DNA of 7,048 nt from contig JBBDNC010000029.1 in the NCBI GenBank assembly GCA_040877875.1, positions 1 through 7,048 of the forward strand, written 5' to 3'. This document shows positions 1 to 5,425 of this stretch, in pieces (the stretch's first letter is position 1; every line of letters begins with the position of its first letter). The DNA comes from JBBDNC01 sp040877875. Lineage in GTDB: Bacteria; Bacteroidota; Rhodothermia; Balneolales; Balneolaceae. A program made the position numbers and the translations under genes. The notes beneath the pieces are model-generated. The model did not search any database. It was not told the origin of the DNA and saw nothing but the letters and a program-made list of their open reading frames with translations.

Positions 1-44
1 GCCGGACGGTCGGAGCCGGAGTCGTCGCCAAGATCCTGGATTGA
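1..44 (+). CDS. tuf: Elongation factor Tu, C-terminal end only (partial, 5' truncated by window)
   Basis: Read from position 3, the sequence encodes RTVGAGVVAKILD and then TGA at 42-44; the leading gc fits the end of a Gly codon. GRTVGAGVV-x-KI is the highly conserved C-terminus of EF-Tu, in the third beta-barrel domain. EF-Tu is the cytoplasmic GTPase that brings aminoacyl-tRNA to the ribosomal A site. Only about 14 of roughly 395 residues are visible, so nothing can be said about the G domain. The position directly before rpsJ matches the widespread rpsL-rpsG-fusA-tuf-rpsJ order and argues against a chance match. The short length is the only reason for caution. Confidence 0.87.
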   Translation, partial: RTVGAGVVAKILD

Positions 45-46
45 TC

Positions 47-70
47 CATATCCGCCGGCTGGCGGATGTG
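47..70 (+). other. Strong stem-loop immediately after the tuf stop codon
   Basis: Positions 47-56 (catatccgcc) pair with 61-70 (ggcggatgtg), giving a 10-bp stem with one U-G wobble (49:68) around a 4-nt loop (57-60, ggct). The inner seven pairs are perfect and GC-rich. It begins 2 nt after the tuf TGA. No run of T follows (next bases agcgtggagcg), so it is not a canonical intrinsic terminator. It may protect or process the 3' end of the tuf message, attenuate read-through into rpsJ, or form part of the S10 leader. Structure is seen directly; function is inferred. Confidence 0.7.
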
Positions 71-83
71 AGCGTGGAGCGTG
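70..83 (+). repeat. Tandem 7-mer duplication (gagcgtg x2)
   Basis: gagcgtg at 70-76 is followed directly by an identical copy at 77-83, at the foot of the post-tuf stem-loop. It lies in non-coding sequence between tuf and rpsJ. With only two copies it may be a small slippage duplication with no function. Confidence 0.6.
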
Positions 84-97
84 GCCGAATGACTTAC

Positions 98-127
98 TTA
101 ATGTGACTCGATTTAGATAGATATACT
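98..127 (+). promoter_or_regulatory. Possible weak promoter in the AT-rich rpsJ leader
   Basis: TATACT at 122-127 resembles a sigma-70 -10 box, with a poor -35 candidate ttaatg at 98-103 (3 of 6 matches, 18-nt spacer). Base composition shifts here from GC-rich (tuf tail and stem-loop) to AT-rich. No good match to the Bacteroidota TAnnTTTG box is visible. rpsJ could equally be read through from tuf, so this is a weak candidate only. Confidence 0.2.
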
Positions 128-149
128 CAACAACTAAGATTTATTAACT

Positions 150-461
150 GTGGCAACACAACAAAAAATTCGTATCAAGCTGAAATCATACGATCACAAC
201 CTGATCGATAAATCAGCGGAAAAAATCATACAGACCGTGAAGTCGACGGGTGCTGTGGTTTCAGGGCCGATTCCGTTACCTACCAAGAAAAATATCATCA
301 CCGTAAACCGGTCGGTACATGTGAATAAAAAATCCCGGGAACAATTTGAGTACCGGTCGCATAAACGACTGATCGATATTCTTTCAACCGGTTCGCAAAC
401 GGTGGATGCCCTGATGAAAATGGAGTTGCCCTCAGGTGTGGATGTGGAAATTAAAGTATAA
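150..461 (+). CDS. rpsJ: 30S ribosomal protein S10 (uS10) / NusE
   Basis: 103 residues, the usual length for the family. It sits in the 30S head and, as NusE, joins NusB and NusG in transcription antitermination; that second role is family knowledge. The N-terminus (KIRIKLKSYDHNLID, residues 6-20) and the signature RSVHVNKKSREQFE at 54-67, followed by YRSHKR, are diagnostic. The start is GTG: an in-frame TAA at 135-137 lies 12 nt upstream and nothing further upstream fits. No Shine-Dalgarno is visible (agatttattaact precedes the start). It is the first gene of the S10 cluster, 105 nt after tuf and 50 nt before rplC. Ends in TAA. Confidence 0.97.
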   Translation: MATQQKIRIKLKSYDHNLIDKSAEKIIQTVKSTGAVVSGPIPLPTKKNIITVNRSVHVNKKSREQFEYRSHKRLIDILSTGSQTVDALMKMELPSGVDVEIKV

Positions 462-511
462 GTACAAGTAATAAGCAGTTATCAGACGAATAAAACGACA
501 GCGAGTTTAAC

Positions 512-1156
512 ATGAGCGGTTTAATTGGAAAAAAAGTTGGGATGACCAGTGTGTTTGACGATCTCGGAAGAAGTATTCCCGTTACAGTCGTCGAGGTGGA
601 CCCCGGTGTGATTACACAGATTAAAACGGAAGAATCAGACGGCTACAAGGCCGTACAGATTGCTGCGTTTGACAAGAAAAAAAGCCGGACTCCCAAATCC
701 CTGCAAGGTCATTTTGAAAAAGCCGGCTGCGAACCCAAAAAAGCAGTCAGTGAATTTCGCGGGTACATACCCGAAGGACTGGAAGTAGGGGATATCCTGA
801 ACCTTGAAGATGTTTTTGAGGTGGGTGACAAGGTAGATGTAGTCGGAAAGTCAAAAGGACGTGGATTTACCGGTGTGATGAAACGCCACAATTTCAGAGG
901 AGTGGGAGATGCTACCCATGGGCAGTCTGATGTAGCGAGATCCACCGGTTCTGTCGGTGCGGCCTCCGATCCGTCCCGGGTCTTCCGGGGACAGAAAATG
1001 GCCGGGCGGTCTGGCAATGAACGTGTGAAAGTACAGAATCTGAGTGTTGCCAAAATTTATGCCGATTCGAATACTCTTTTGATTACCGGATCTGTTCCGG
1101 GTCCCAGAGGAGGGATAGTGAAAATTTATAACAAATCATCGATTGACGCAGCCTGA
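512..1156 (+). CDS. rplC: 50S ribosomal protein L3 (uL3)
   Basis: 214 residues, close to the E. coli protein. L3 is an early 23S rRNA binder whose long loop reaches toward the peptidyl transferase centre. Recognisable parts are the N-terminal GLIGKKVGMTSVF (3-15), the central GKSKGRGFTGVMKRHNFRG (112-130), and SDPSRVFRGQKMAGRSGNE (152-170), which begins a C-terminal half ending near 207. By alignment, the Gln that PrmB methylates in E. coli (Gln150) is Ser here (152), as in other Bacteroidota from memory. The loop segment ARSTGS (142-147) has Thr where most bacteria have Pro. ATG start with no clear SD; the TGA stop overlaps the rplD ATG by one base, which suggests coupled translation. Confidence 0.97.
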   Translation: MSGLIGKKVGMTSVFDDLGRSIPVTVVEVDPGVITQIKTEESDGYKAVQIAAFDKKKSRTPKSLQGHFEKAGCEPKKAVSEFRGYIPEGLEVGDILNLEDVFEVGDKVDVVGKSKGRGFTGVMKRHNFRGVGDATHGQSDVARSTGSVGAASDPSRVFRGQKMAGRSGNERVKVQNLSVAKIYADSNTLLITGSVPGPRGGIVKIYNKSSIDAA

Positions 1157-1821
1157 TGAAATTAACGATCTATAAAACCGACGGTAAAAGCAGCGGGAAG
1201 AAAGCGGACCTTAATGACGAAATTTTTAAGATCAAGCCGAATGAAACGCTGATATATGAGGATGTGCGTCGATTGCTGTCTAACAAACGACAGGGATCGG
1301 CAAACACGAAGGAACGGGGCGAAGTACACGGTGGCGGTCGTAAAGCCTATCGTCAAAAGGGGACTGGAATGGCCCGGCGAGGCTCTATCCGTTCTCCTCT
1401 TTTAAAAGGCGGGGGCACGGTTTTTGGCCCAAAGCCACGGGACTATAAGGTAAAAATGACGAAGAAGATGCGCCGAAATGCGCGCATATCGTCACTTTCC
1501 CTGAAAGCTACGGATAAGGCCATTACGATTGTTGAGGATTTTAGTTTTGATGAGCCTAAAACCAAAAATATTGTTGAATTACTCGAGTCTTTCAAATTAG
1601 GGGACAAGAAGGTTTTGATTCTCACACCAGGAGCAGATTCGGTGCTCTACAAATCAGCAAGTAATCTTCAAAATGTTGAAGTGCTTGAGGCTTCAAAACC
1701 AAATACGTATCAGATTCTGAATGCAGATGTTCTGTTGATTCAGAAAGGTGCGATCGAGGAATTGGAAAAGAGTGTATACCCTGTTAATTCTGAGGAAAAT
1801 ACTGAGGAGGCTGCCGCATGA
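1156..1821 (+). CDS. rplD: 50S ribosomal protein L4 (uL4)
   Basis: 221 residues. L4 lines the nascent peptide tunnel with a long arginine- and glycine-rich loop. That loop is clear here: NKRQGSANTKERGEVHGGG (43-61), then RQKGTGMARRGSIRSPL (66-82) and GGGTVFGPKPRDY (85-97). The C-terminal globular part follows, with hydrophobic strands such as KVLILTP and DVLLIQKG. The last 11 residues form an acidic, alanine-ending tail (NSEENTEEAAA). In E. coli L4 represses its own S10 operon; nothing here proves that for this organism. It starts inside the rplC stop (TGATG) and has no SD, so it probably relies on termination-reinitiation. Its acidic tail codons also carry the rplW SD. Confidence 0.97.
   Translation: MKLTIYKTDGKSSGKKADLNDEIFKIKPNETLIYEDVRRLLSNKRQGSANTKERGEVHGGGRKAYRQKGTGMARRGSIRSPLLKGGGTVFGPKPRDYKVKMTKKMRRNARISSLSLKATDKAITIVEDFSFDEPKTKNIVELLESFKLGDKKVLILTPGADSVLYKSASNLQNVEVLEASKPNTYQILNADVLLIQKGAIEELEKSVYPVNSEENTEEAAA
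1804..1810 (+). promoter_or_regulatory. Strong Shine-Dalgarno for rplW, inside rplD
   Basis: GAGGAGG lies 7 nt before the rplW ATG at 1818 and is embedded in the Glu-Glu-Ala codons of the L4 tail. It is one of only two strong SD sequences in the window. Confidence 0.75.
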
Positions 1822-2111
1822 GTGTTGTATTACAAAAACCATTGATCACAGAAAAACTGACCCGCCTGCAGGAAGAACATCAGCAATATGCTTTTAAGGT
1901 AGCCAAGGGGGCGACGAAACCCGAAATTAAACGAGCCATTGAAGAACGGTATCCGGACGTTACAGTAGGCCGGGTTAATACCATGATCGTGCCTTCCAAA
2001 CCGAAAGGCCGCCACACCCGAAGTGGTTTTGTGAGTGGGAGAAGCAAGGTTTGGAAAAAAGCAATTGTAACATTGAAGGAAGGTGAAATTGATTTCTTCA
2101 GCGAAATCTAA
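1818..2111 (+). CDS. rplW: 50S ribosomal protein L23 (uL23)
   Basis: 97 residues, typical for the family. L23 binds domain III of 23S rRNA at the tunnel exit and docks trigger factor and SRP there. Visible hallmarks are PLITEKLT at 8-15, YAFKVAKGATKPEIKRAIE at 24-42, VGRVNTMIVPSKPKGR at 50-65, and a closing strand KKAIVTLKEG at 80-89. The ATG overlaps the rplD stop in the arrangement ATGA (4-nt overlap) and is served by the GAGGAGG at 1804-1810. This is the cleanest case of translational coupling in the window. Ends in TAA, 15 nt before rplB. Confidence 0.97.
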   Translation: MSVVLQKPLITEKLTRLQEEHQQYAFKVAKGATKPEIKRAIEERYPDVTVGRVNTMIVPSKPKGRHTRSGFVSGRSKVWKKAIVTLKEGEIDFFSEI

Positions 2112-2126
2112 AGGACATAGTTAATC

Positions 2127-2963
2127 ATGCCAACAAAGAAGAAAAAACCAATTACTCCCGGACAGCGGCATCACATTGCGCCGGTATTTGACGATGTAAC
2201 GGTCAGCAAACCCCTCAAGTCAAAAACGAAAGGTATTACTGGAAGCGGAGGCCGTAATAACCGGGGCCGGACGACCTCCAGGCATAAAGGGGGCGGACAC
2301 AAGCGCAGATTTCGGGATGTAGATTTTAAAAGGGACAAAACCGGAATTCCCGGTAAAATCCAGACGATTGAATATGATCCGAACCGATCGGCAAGAATAG
2401 CCCTCGTAGCCTATGCCGATGGTGAACGAAGATATATTATCGCACCTGACAAGTTAAAAGTCGGCGATACAATCGTGAGCGGTGAACAGGCTCCGCCGGA
2501 TACCGGCAATGCCATTCCGATGAAAAATATGCCTCCGGGCACGTTTATCCATAATGTGGAATTGGAACCCGGCAAGGGAGCACAACTTTGCAGGAGTGCC
2601 GGAACCGTCGCTCAGTTGGTAGCCAAGACGGATAAATATGCAACGGTGAAATTACCCTCCGGTGAAGTGAGAATGATTTTGAGTACCTGTTATGCGACTG
2701 TGGGAGCTACAAGCAATCCGGATCATTTTAATACGACTAAAGGCAAGGCAGGCCGAAACCGCTGGCTTGGAAACCGTCCGTATACCCGGGGGGTTGCGAA
2801 GAACCCGGTGGATCACCCGATGGGCGGGGGTGAAGGCAAGGCTTCGGGTGGACATCCCCGTTCCCCGTGGGGCCAGTCGGCCAAAGGGAAGAAAACCCGA
2901 AAACCGAAAAAACTGTCGTCACGATTTATTGTCAGAAAACGAAATACTAAAAAAGCTCAGTAA
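2127..2963 (+). CDS. rplB: 50S ribosomal protein L2 (uL2)
   Basis: 278 residues, normal length. L2 is a large primary 23S rRNA-binding protein needed for subunit association and peptidyl transferase activity. The N-terminal basic stretch contains SGGRNNRGRTTSRHKGGGHK (40-59), followed by the RNA-binding OB-like and SH3-like core. NPVDHPMGGGEG at 226-237 holds the conserved Asp-His pair (D229, H230; E. coli D228/H229). The Met where E. coli has a second His, and the following GGHPRS, are Bacteroidota-type. The basic tail KGKKTRKPKKLSSRFIVRKR is also typical. AAGGA at 2111-2115 lies 11 nt upstream of the ATG, which is rather far for an SD. Overlapping reading frames on both strands are shadows. 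Confidence 0.98.
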   Translation: MPTKKKKPITPGQRHHIAPVFDDVTVSKPLKSKTKGITGSGGRNNRGRTTSRHKGGGHKRRFRDVDFKRDKTGIPGKIQTIEYDPNRSARIALVAYADGERRYIIAPDKLKVGDTIVSGEQAPPDTGNAIPMKNMPPGTFIHNVELEPGKGAQLCRSAGTVAQLVAKTDKYATVKLPSGEVRMILSTCYATVGATSNPDHFNTTKGKAGRNRWLGNRPYTRGVAKNPVDHPMGGGEGKASGGHPRSPWGQSAKGKKTRKPKKLSSRFIVRKRNTKKAQ

Positions 2964-2969
2964 TCGATT

Positions 2970-3272
2970 ATGCCACGTTCACTAAAAAAAGGACCCTTTG
3001 TCTATTACAAGCTGCAGCGAAAAATTGATAAAATGAATCAAAGCGGCAGTAAAAAAGTAATCAAGACGTGGTCCAGAAGTTCTATGATCACACCGGACTT
3101 TGTAGGTTTGACCCTGGCCGTCCATAACGGAAGGCAGTTTACTCCGGTTTACATTACGGAGAATATGGTCGGACATAAATTAGGCGAATTTTCACCCACG
3201 AGGACTTTCCGTGGACACCCACTTAAAAAAGCGGCCTCTAAAACGACCGCCAAGCCTGCTGCGAAAAGTTAA
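2970..3272 (+). CDS. rpsS: 30S ribosomal protein S19 (uS19)
   Basis: 100 residues. S19 sits at the top of the 30S head, pairs with S13 and contacts the 50S subunit. It opens with MPRSLKKGPFV and carries the family signature MVGHKLGEFSPTRTFRGH at 66-83. The last 15 or so residues are a lysine- and alanine-rich tail (KKAASKTTAKPAAKS), slightly longer than in E. coli; such tails vary between species. The gene begins 6 nt after rplB with no SD and the context gattATG. Ends in TAA, 22 nt before rplV. Confidence 0.97.
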   Translation: MPRSLKKGPFVYYKLQRKIDKMNQSGSKKVIKTWSRSSMITPDFVGLTLAVHNGRQFTPVYITENMVGHKLGEFSPTRTFRGHPLKKAASKTTAKPAAKS

Positions 3273-3294
3273 ATAATTGAAGAACCGAGATATC

Positions 3295-3669
3295 ATGGAT
3301 ACACCTAATTTTGAAGCGAAAGCCGTTCAGCGACATCTGAGAAAGTCTCCCCGTAAACTCAGACTGGTAGCGGATGCCGTACGGGGCAAGCCTGTTGACA
3401 AAGCGTTAAAGCAGCTTGAATTTATGAAAAAAGGGTCCGCCGTGGATGTAGCGAAAGTAATCCATTCGGCTGCCTCCAACCTGAGGGACAAGTTTGAAGA
3501 AGAACGGCTTGATAATGATATGCTTGTCATAAAGACCATTATGGTCGATGAAGGGGTGACCTTGAAAAGAATGCAGCCCAGAGCAATGGGACGGGCAGGA
3601 CGAATTAATAAGCGCAGCAGCCATATCACAGTGATTGTTGCGAAACAGGAAGAAATTGTAACTGAATAA
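3295..3669 (+). CDS. rplV: 50S ribosomal protein L22 (uL22)
   Basis: 124 residues from the ATG at 3295. An in-frame TTG at 3277 would add only KNRDI and has no better initiation signal, so the ATG is preferred. L22 lines the exit tunnel with a long beta-hairpin opposite L4. The globular part is marked by RHLRKSPRKLRLVADAVRGK (13-32) and the helix AKVIHSAASNL (53-63). The hairpin is KRMQPRAMGRAGRINKRSSHITVIV (91-115); macrolide-resistance changes in other bacteria map to this hairpin. The short acidic C-terminus (KQEEIVTE) is ordinary. Context tatcATG, no clear SD. Ends in TAA, 12 nt before rpsC. Confidence 0.96.
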   Translation: MDTPNFEAKAVQRHLRKSPRKLRLVADAVRGKPVDKALKQLEFMKKGSAVDVAKVIHSAASNLRDKFEEERLDNDMLVIKTIMVDEGVTLKRMQPRAMGRAGRINKRSSHITVIVAKQEEIVTE

Positions 3670-3681
3670 ACCGGTAGAATA

Positions 3682-4428
3682 TTGGGACAAAAAACAAATC
3701 CAACTGGACTTAGACTCGGCATTATCAAAGGATGGGAATCCAACTGGTTTTCAGAGGAAAATCAGCCGGCCATGCTTCTGGAAGACACCAAGCTACGTGA
3801 ATATCTGCATACCCGCCTTCGCAACGGCGGATTGTCAAACGTGATTATTGAACGGACTCCCAAACGGATTTTGCTTACGTTGAATACCTCTCGTCCGGGC
3901 GTGATTATCGGGAAGGGCGGAGAACAGATTGAACTTTTGCGTGAAGAGTTGAAAAAAATCACGAGTAAGGAAGTTCAAATTAATGTAAGTGAAATTAAAC
4001 GTCCTGAACTGGATTCAAGCCTGGTTGCACAAAACATTGCTCAACAACTGGAAGCAAGAGTCTCTTTTCGCCGGGCAATGAAAACCGCTATTTCCTCAGC
4101 CATGAGGATGGGAGCTCAGGGAATCAGGGTACGCTGTGCCGGTCGTTTGGGAGGAGCTGAAATGGCCCGAACCGAACAGTACAAGGAAGGTCGTGTCCCG
4201 CTTCACACACTCCGGGCAGATATCGATTATTCCAATACGACAGCCAATACGATTTACGGTTCGATCGGAGTAACCGTCTGGATCTTTAAAGGGGAAATTA
4301 TCGGGGATGTGGACCTCACACCCGGTGCAAAAGCCCAACAGGAAAGTGAACGAGAACCGCAGCGAAAGCGGCGGGGTGACGACAGCCGGAAGTCGAGGCG
4401 GTCTCGTCGAAGAAGCAGAAATAACTAA
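3682..4428 (+). CDS. rpsC: 30S ribosomal protein S3 (uS3), TTG start
   Basis: 248 residues. S3 lies at the mRNA entry tunnel and takes part in unwinding mRNA. The N-terminus GQKTNPTGLRLGI fits the family exactly, which fixes the start at TTG 3682-3684; no in-frame ATG is close enough to encode it. The KH domain shows the GKGG loop within RPGVIIGKGGEQI (71-83). SFRRAMK (128-134) holds the Arg-Arg-Lys set linked to helicase activity in E. coli (R131, R132, K135). RLGGAEMARTE and GRVPLHTLRADIDY complete the C-terminal domain. A charged Arg/Ser-rich tail follows from about 220. GGTAGAAT at 3673-3680 precedes the start. Ends in TAA. Confidence 0.97.
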   Translation: MGQKTNPTGLRLGIIKGWESNWFSEENQPAMLLEDTKLREYLHTRLRNGGLSNVIIERTPKRILLTLNTSRPGVIIGKGGEQIELLREELKKITSKEVQINVSEIKRPELDSSLVAQNIAQQLEARVSFRRAMKTAISSAMRMGAQGIRVRCAGRLGGAEMARTEQYKEGRVPLHTLRADIDYSNTTANTIYGSIGVTVWIFKGEIIGDVDLTPGAKAQQESEREPQRKRRGDDSRKSRRSRRRSRNN

Positions 4429-4463
4429 AGTATTGAAAGAAAGATTGACATAGATTAACAATT

Positions 4464-4886
4464 ATGCTTGAACCCAGAAGATTACACAGAAGGCGAGTTC
4501 ATCGCAACAACCTGAAGGGGAATGCCCAGCGTGGATATACACTGGCTTATGGCAGTTTTGGCCTGAAGGCCCTGGAACCCAAGTTTATTACGTCACGCCA
4601 GATAGAAGCGTGTCGGATTGCAATTGCACGGACGTTGCAGCGCGACGGTAAAACCTTTATCCGGATTTTCCCGGATCAACCGATGACGAAGAAGCCGGCG
4701 GAAACCCGGATGGGGAAAGGGAAAGGAGCACTGGACCACTTTGTGGCAGTTGTAAAACCCGGAAGAATACTTTTTGAAATTGCAGGAGTCAATGAGGAGC
4801 AAGCCCGTGAAGCCATGAGGCGAGCTTCTCATAAACTGCCTATCAAAACGAAATTTATTGTCCGACGTGATTACGACGGAGCCTGA
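4464..4886 (+). CDS. rplP: 50S ribosomal protein L16 (uL16)
   Basis: 140 residues. L16 sits near the A site and central protuberance and helps place A-site tRNA. Family marks are MLEPRR at the start, GNAQRGYTLAYGSFGLKALE (19-38), ITSRQIEACRIAI (42-54), RIFPDQPMTKKP (67-78) and RMGKGKG (82-88). Arg82 lies in the segment where E. coli L16 is hydroxylated by RoxA/YcfD (Arg81); whether that happens here is unknown. The N-terminal segment 7-17 (LHRRRVHRNNL) keeps the usual length but differs from the common TKFRKxxKGR. 35-nt gap after rpsC, no SD, context aattATG. Ends in TGA. Confidence 0.97.
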   Translation: MLEPRRLHRRRVHRNNLKGNAQRGYTLAYGSFGLKALEPKFITSRQIEACRIAIARTLQRDGKTFIRIFPDQPMTKKPAETRMGKGKGALDHFVAVVKPGRILFEIAGVNEEQAREAMRRASHKLPIKTKFIVRRDYDGA

Positions 4887-4906
4887 AAAACTGACAAGGT
4901 AGAATT

Positions 4907-4933
4907 ATGATAGCAGGAGGAGTAAAGAAATGA
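4907..4933 (+). other. Leader mini-ORF (8 codons) whose stop overlaps the rpmC start
   Basis: ATG at 4907-4909 opens eight codons (MIAGGVKK) and ends at TGA 4931-4933, which overlaps the rpmC ATG in an ATGA arrangement. The rpmC SD lies inside it. Upstream, GGTAGAAT (4898-4905) is spaced exactly as the same 8-mer before the rpsC start. The reading frame is seen directly; translation and any role in coupling L29 synthesis are inferred, and chance is possible for so short a frame. Confidence 0.3.
4915..4920 (+). promoter_or_regulatory. Perfect Shine-Dalgarno for rpmC
   Basis: AGGAGG sits 9 nt before the rpmC ATG at 4930. It is an exact consensus in a window where most starts lack any SD. Confidence 0.8.
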
Positions 4934-5136
4934 AAGCACATGAATTACGGGATCTGTCCATGACGGAACTGGAAGCTCGTTTGAAGGATGAGCAGGATCT
5001 GTTGGAAAATCTCAGGTTTAACAAGGCCGTGGCCGGGCAACTGGAAAATCCCAATCGCATCAAATTGACACGCAGGGAAATTGCCCGGATCAATACTATT
5101 ATCAATGAAAAATTAAGTGCTGAAGAAGAAGAATAA
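4930..5136 (+). CDS. rpmC: 50S ribosomal protein L29 (uL29)
   Basis: 68 residues, typical. L29 is a small two-helix protein beside L23 at the tunnel exit. MKAHELRDLSMTELEARLKD (1-20) is the first helix, LENLRFNKAVAGQLENPNRI (25-44) spans the turn, and LTRREIARINTIINEKL (46-62) is the second helix with the family signature. A tetra-glutamate tail (EEEE) ends the protein. Those four GAA codons form a purine-rich run just before rpsQ and may act as a weak SD-like element for it. Two stop codons in tandem (TAA TAA, 5134-5139) close the gene. 43-nt gap after rplP, strong SD. Confidence 0.96.
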   Translation: MKAHELRDLSMTELEARLKDEQDLLENLRFNKAVAGQLENPNRIKLTRREIARINTIINEKLSAEEEE

Positions 5137-5140
5137 TAAT

Positions 5141-5404
5141 ATGGCACAAACAGAACGAGCACAACGCAGAACAAGAACAGGTCGGGTAGTAAGCGATCGA
5201 ATGAACAAAAGTATCACGGTAGCGGTTGACCGACAGGTTAAACACTCCATATACGATAAGTATATCACCAAAACGACCAAATATATGGCCCACGATGAGA
5301 ACAATGAAGCCCATGCGGGTGATACGGTTCTTATCATGTCAAGCCGCCCGCTTTCCAAACGAAAGTCCTGGCGATTGGTTGAAATACTTGAACGTGCAAA
5401 ATAA
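5141..5404 (+). CDS. rpsQ: 30S ribosomal protein S17 (uS17)
   Basis: 87 residues from the ATG at 5141. An in-frame GTG at 5117 would extend it by eight residues (LKKKNNNM) inside rpmC and is rejected. S17 is an OB-fold primary binder of 16S rRNA, needed early in 30S assembly. GRVVSDRMNKSITVAVDR (14-31), KYITKTTKYMAHDENNEA (40-57) and GDTVLIMSSRPLSKRKSW (60-77) match the family from end to end. It starts 4 nt after the first rpmC stop, with only GAA repeats and aataat ahead of it. Ends in TAA. Confidence 0.96.
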   Translation: MAQTERAQRRTRTGRVVSDRMNKSITVAVDRQVKHSIYDKYITKTTKYMAHDENNEAHAGDTVLIMSSRPLSKRKSWRLVEILERAK

Positions 5405-5425
5405 CGACAGAATTAGGGACGAATC

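Noticed and set aside
89..106. Five-codon frame (MTYLM) in the rpsJ leader
   Set aside because: Too short, no SD and no overlap with rpsJ; expected by chance in AT-rich sequence.
2692..2985. 97-codon plus-strand frame overlapping the end of rplB
   Set aside because: It is out of frame with rplB, Arg/Trp-rich, runs into rpsS and resembles nothing known; typical of a GC-rich shadow frame.
3277..3294. Upstream TTG start for rplV
   Set aside because: It would add six poorly conserved residues; the ATG at 3295 has the usual local context and gives a normal L22 N-terminus.
3327..3743. 138-codon minus-strand open frame opposite rplV and rpsC
   Set aside because: It lies fully opposite two certain ribosomal-protein genes, has no recognisable domain, and its length is expected from antisense reading of codon-biased genes.
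4445..4450. Perfect TTGACA (-35-like) before rplP
   Set aside because: No -10 box lies 16-18 nt downstream (cttgaa region, already inside rplP), so it is a chance match rather than a promoter.
4096..4461. 121-codon minus-strand open frame opposite rpsC
   Set aside because: It is a shadow of rpsC; the translation has no family features.
5117..5140. GTG start for rpsQ inside rpmC
   Set aside because: The added residues come from the GAA repeat read out of frame and match nothing in S17; the ATG at 5141 gives the standard N-terminus.
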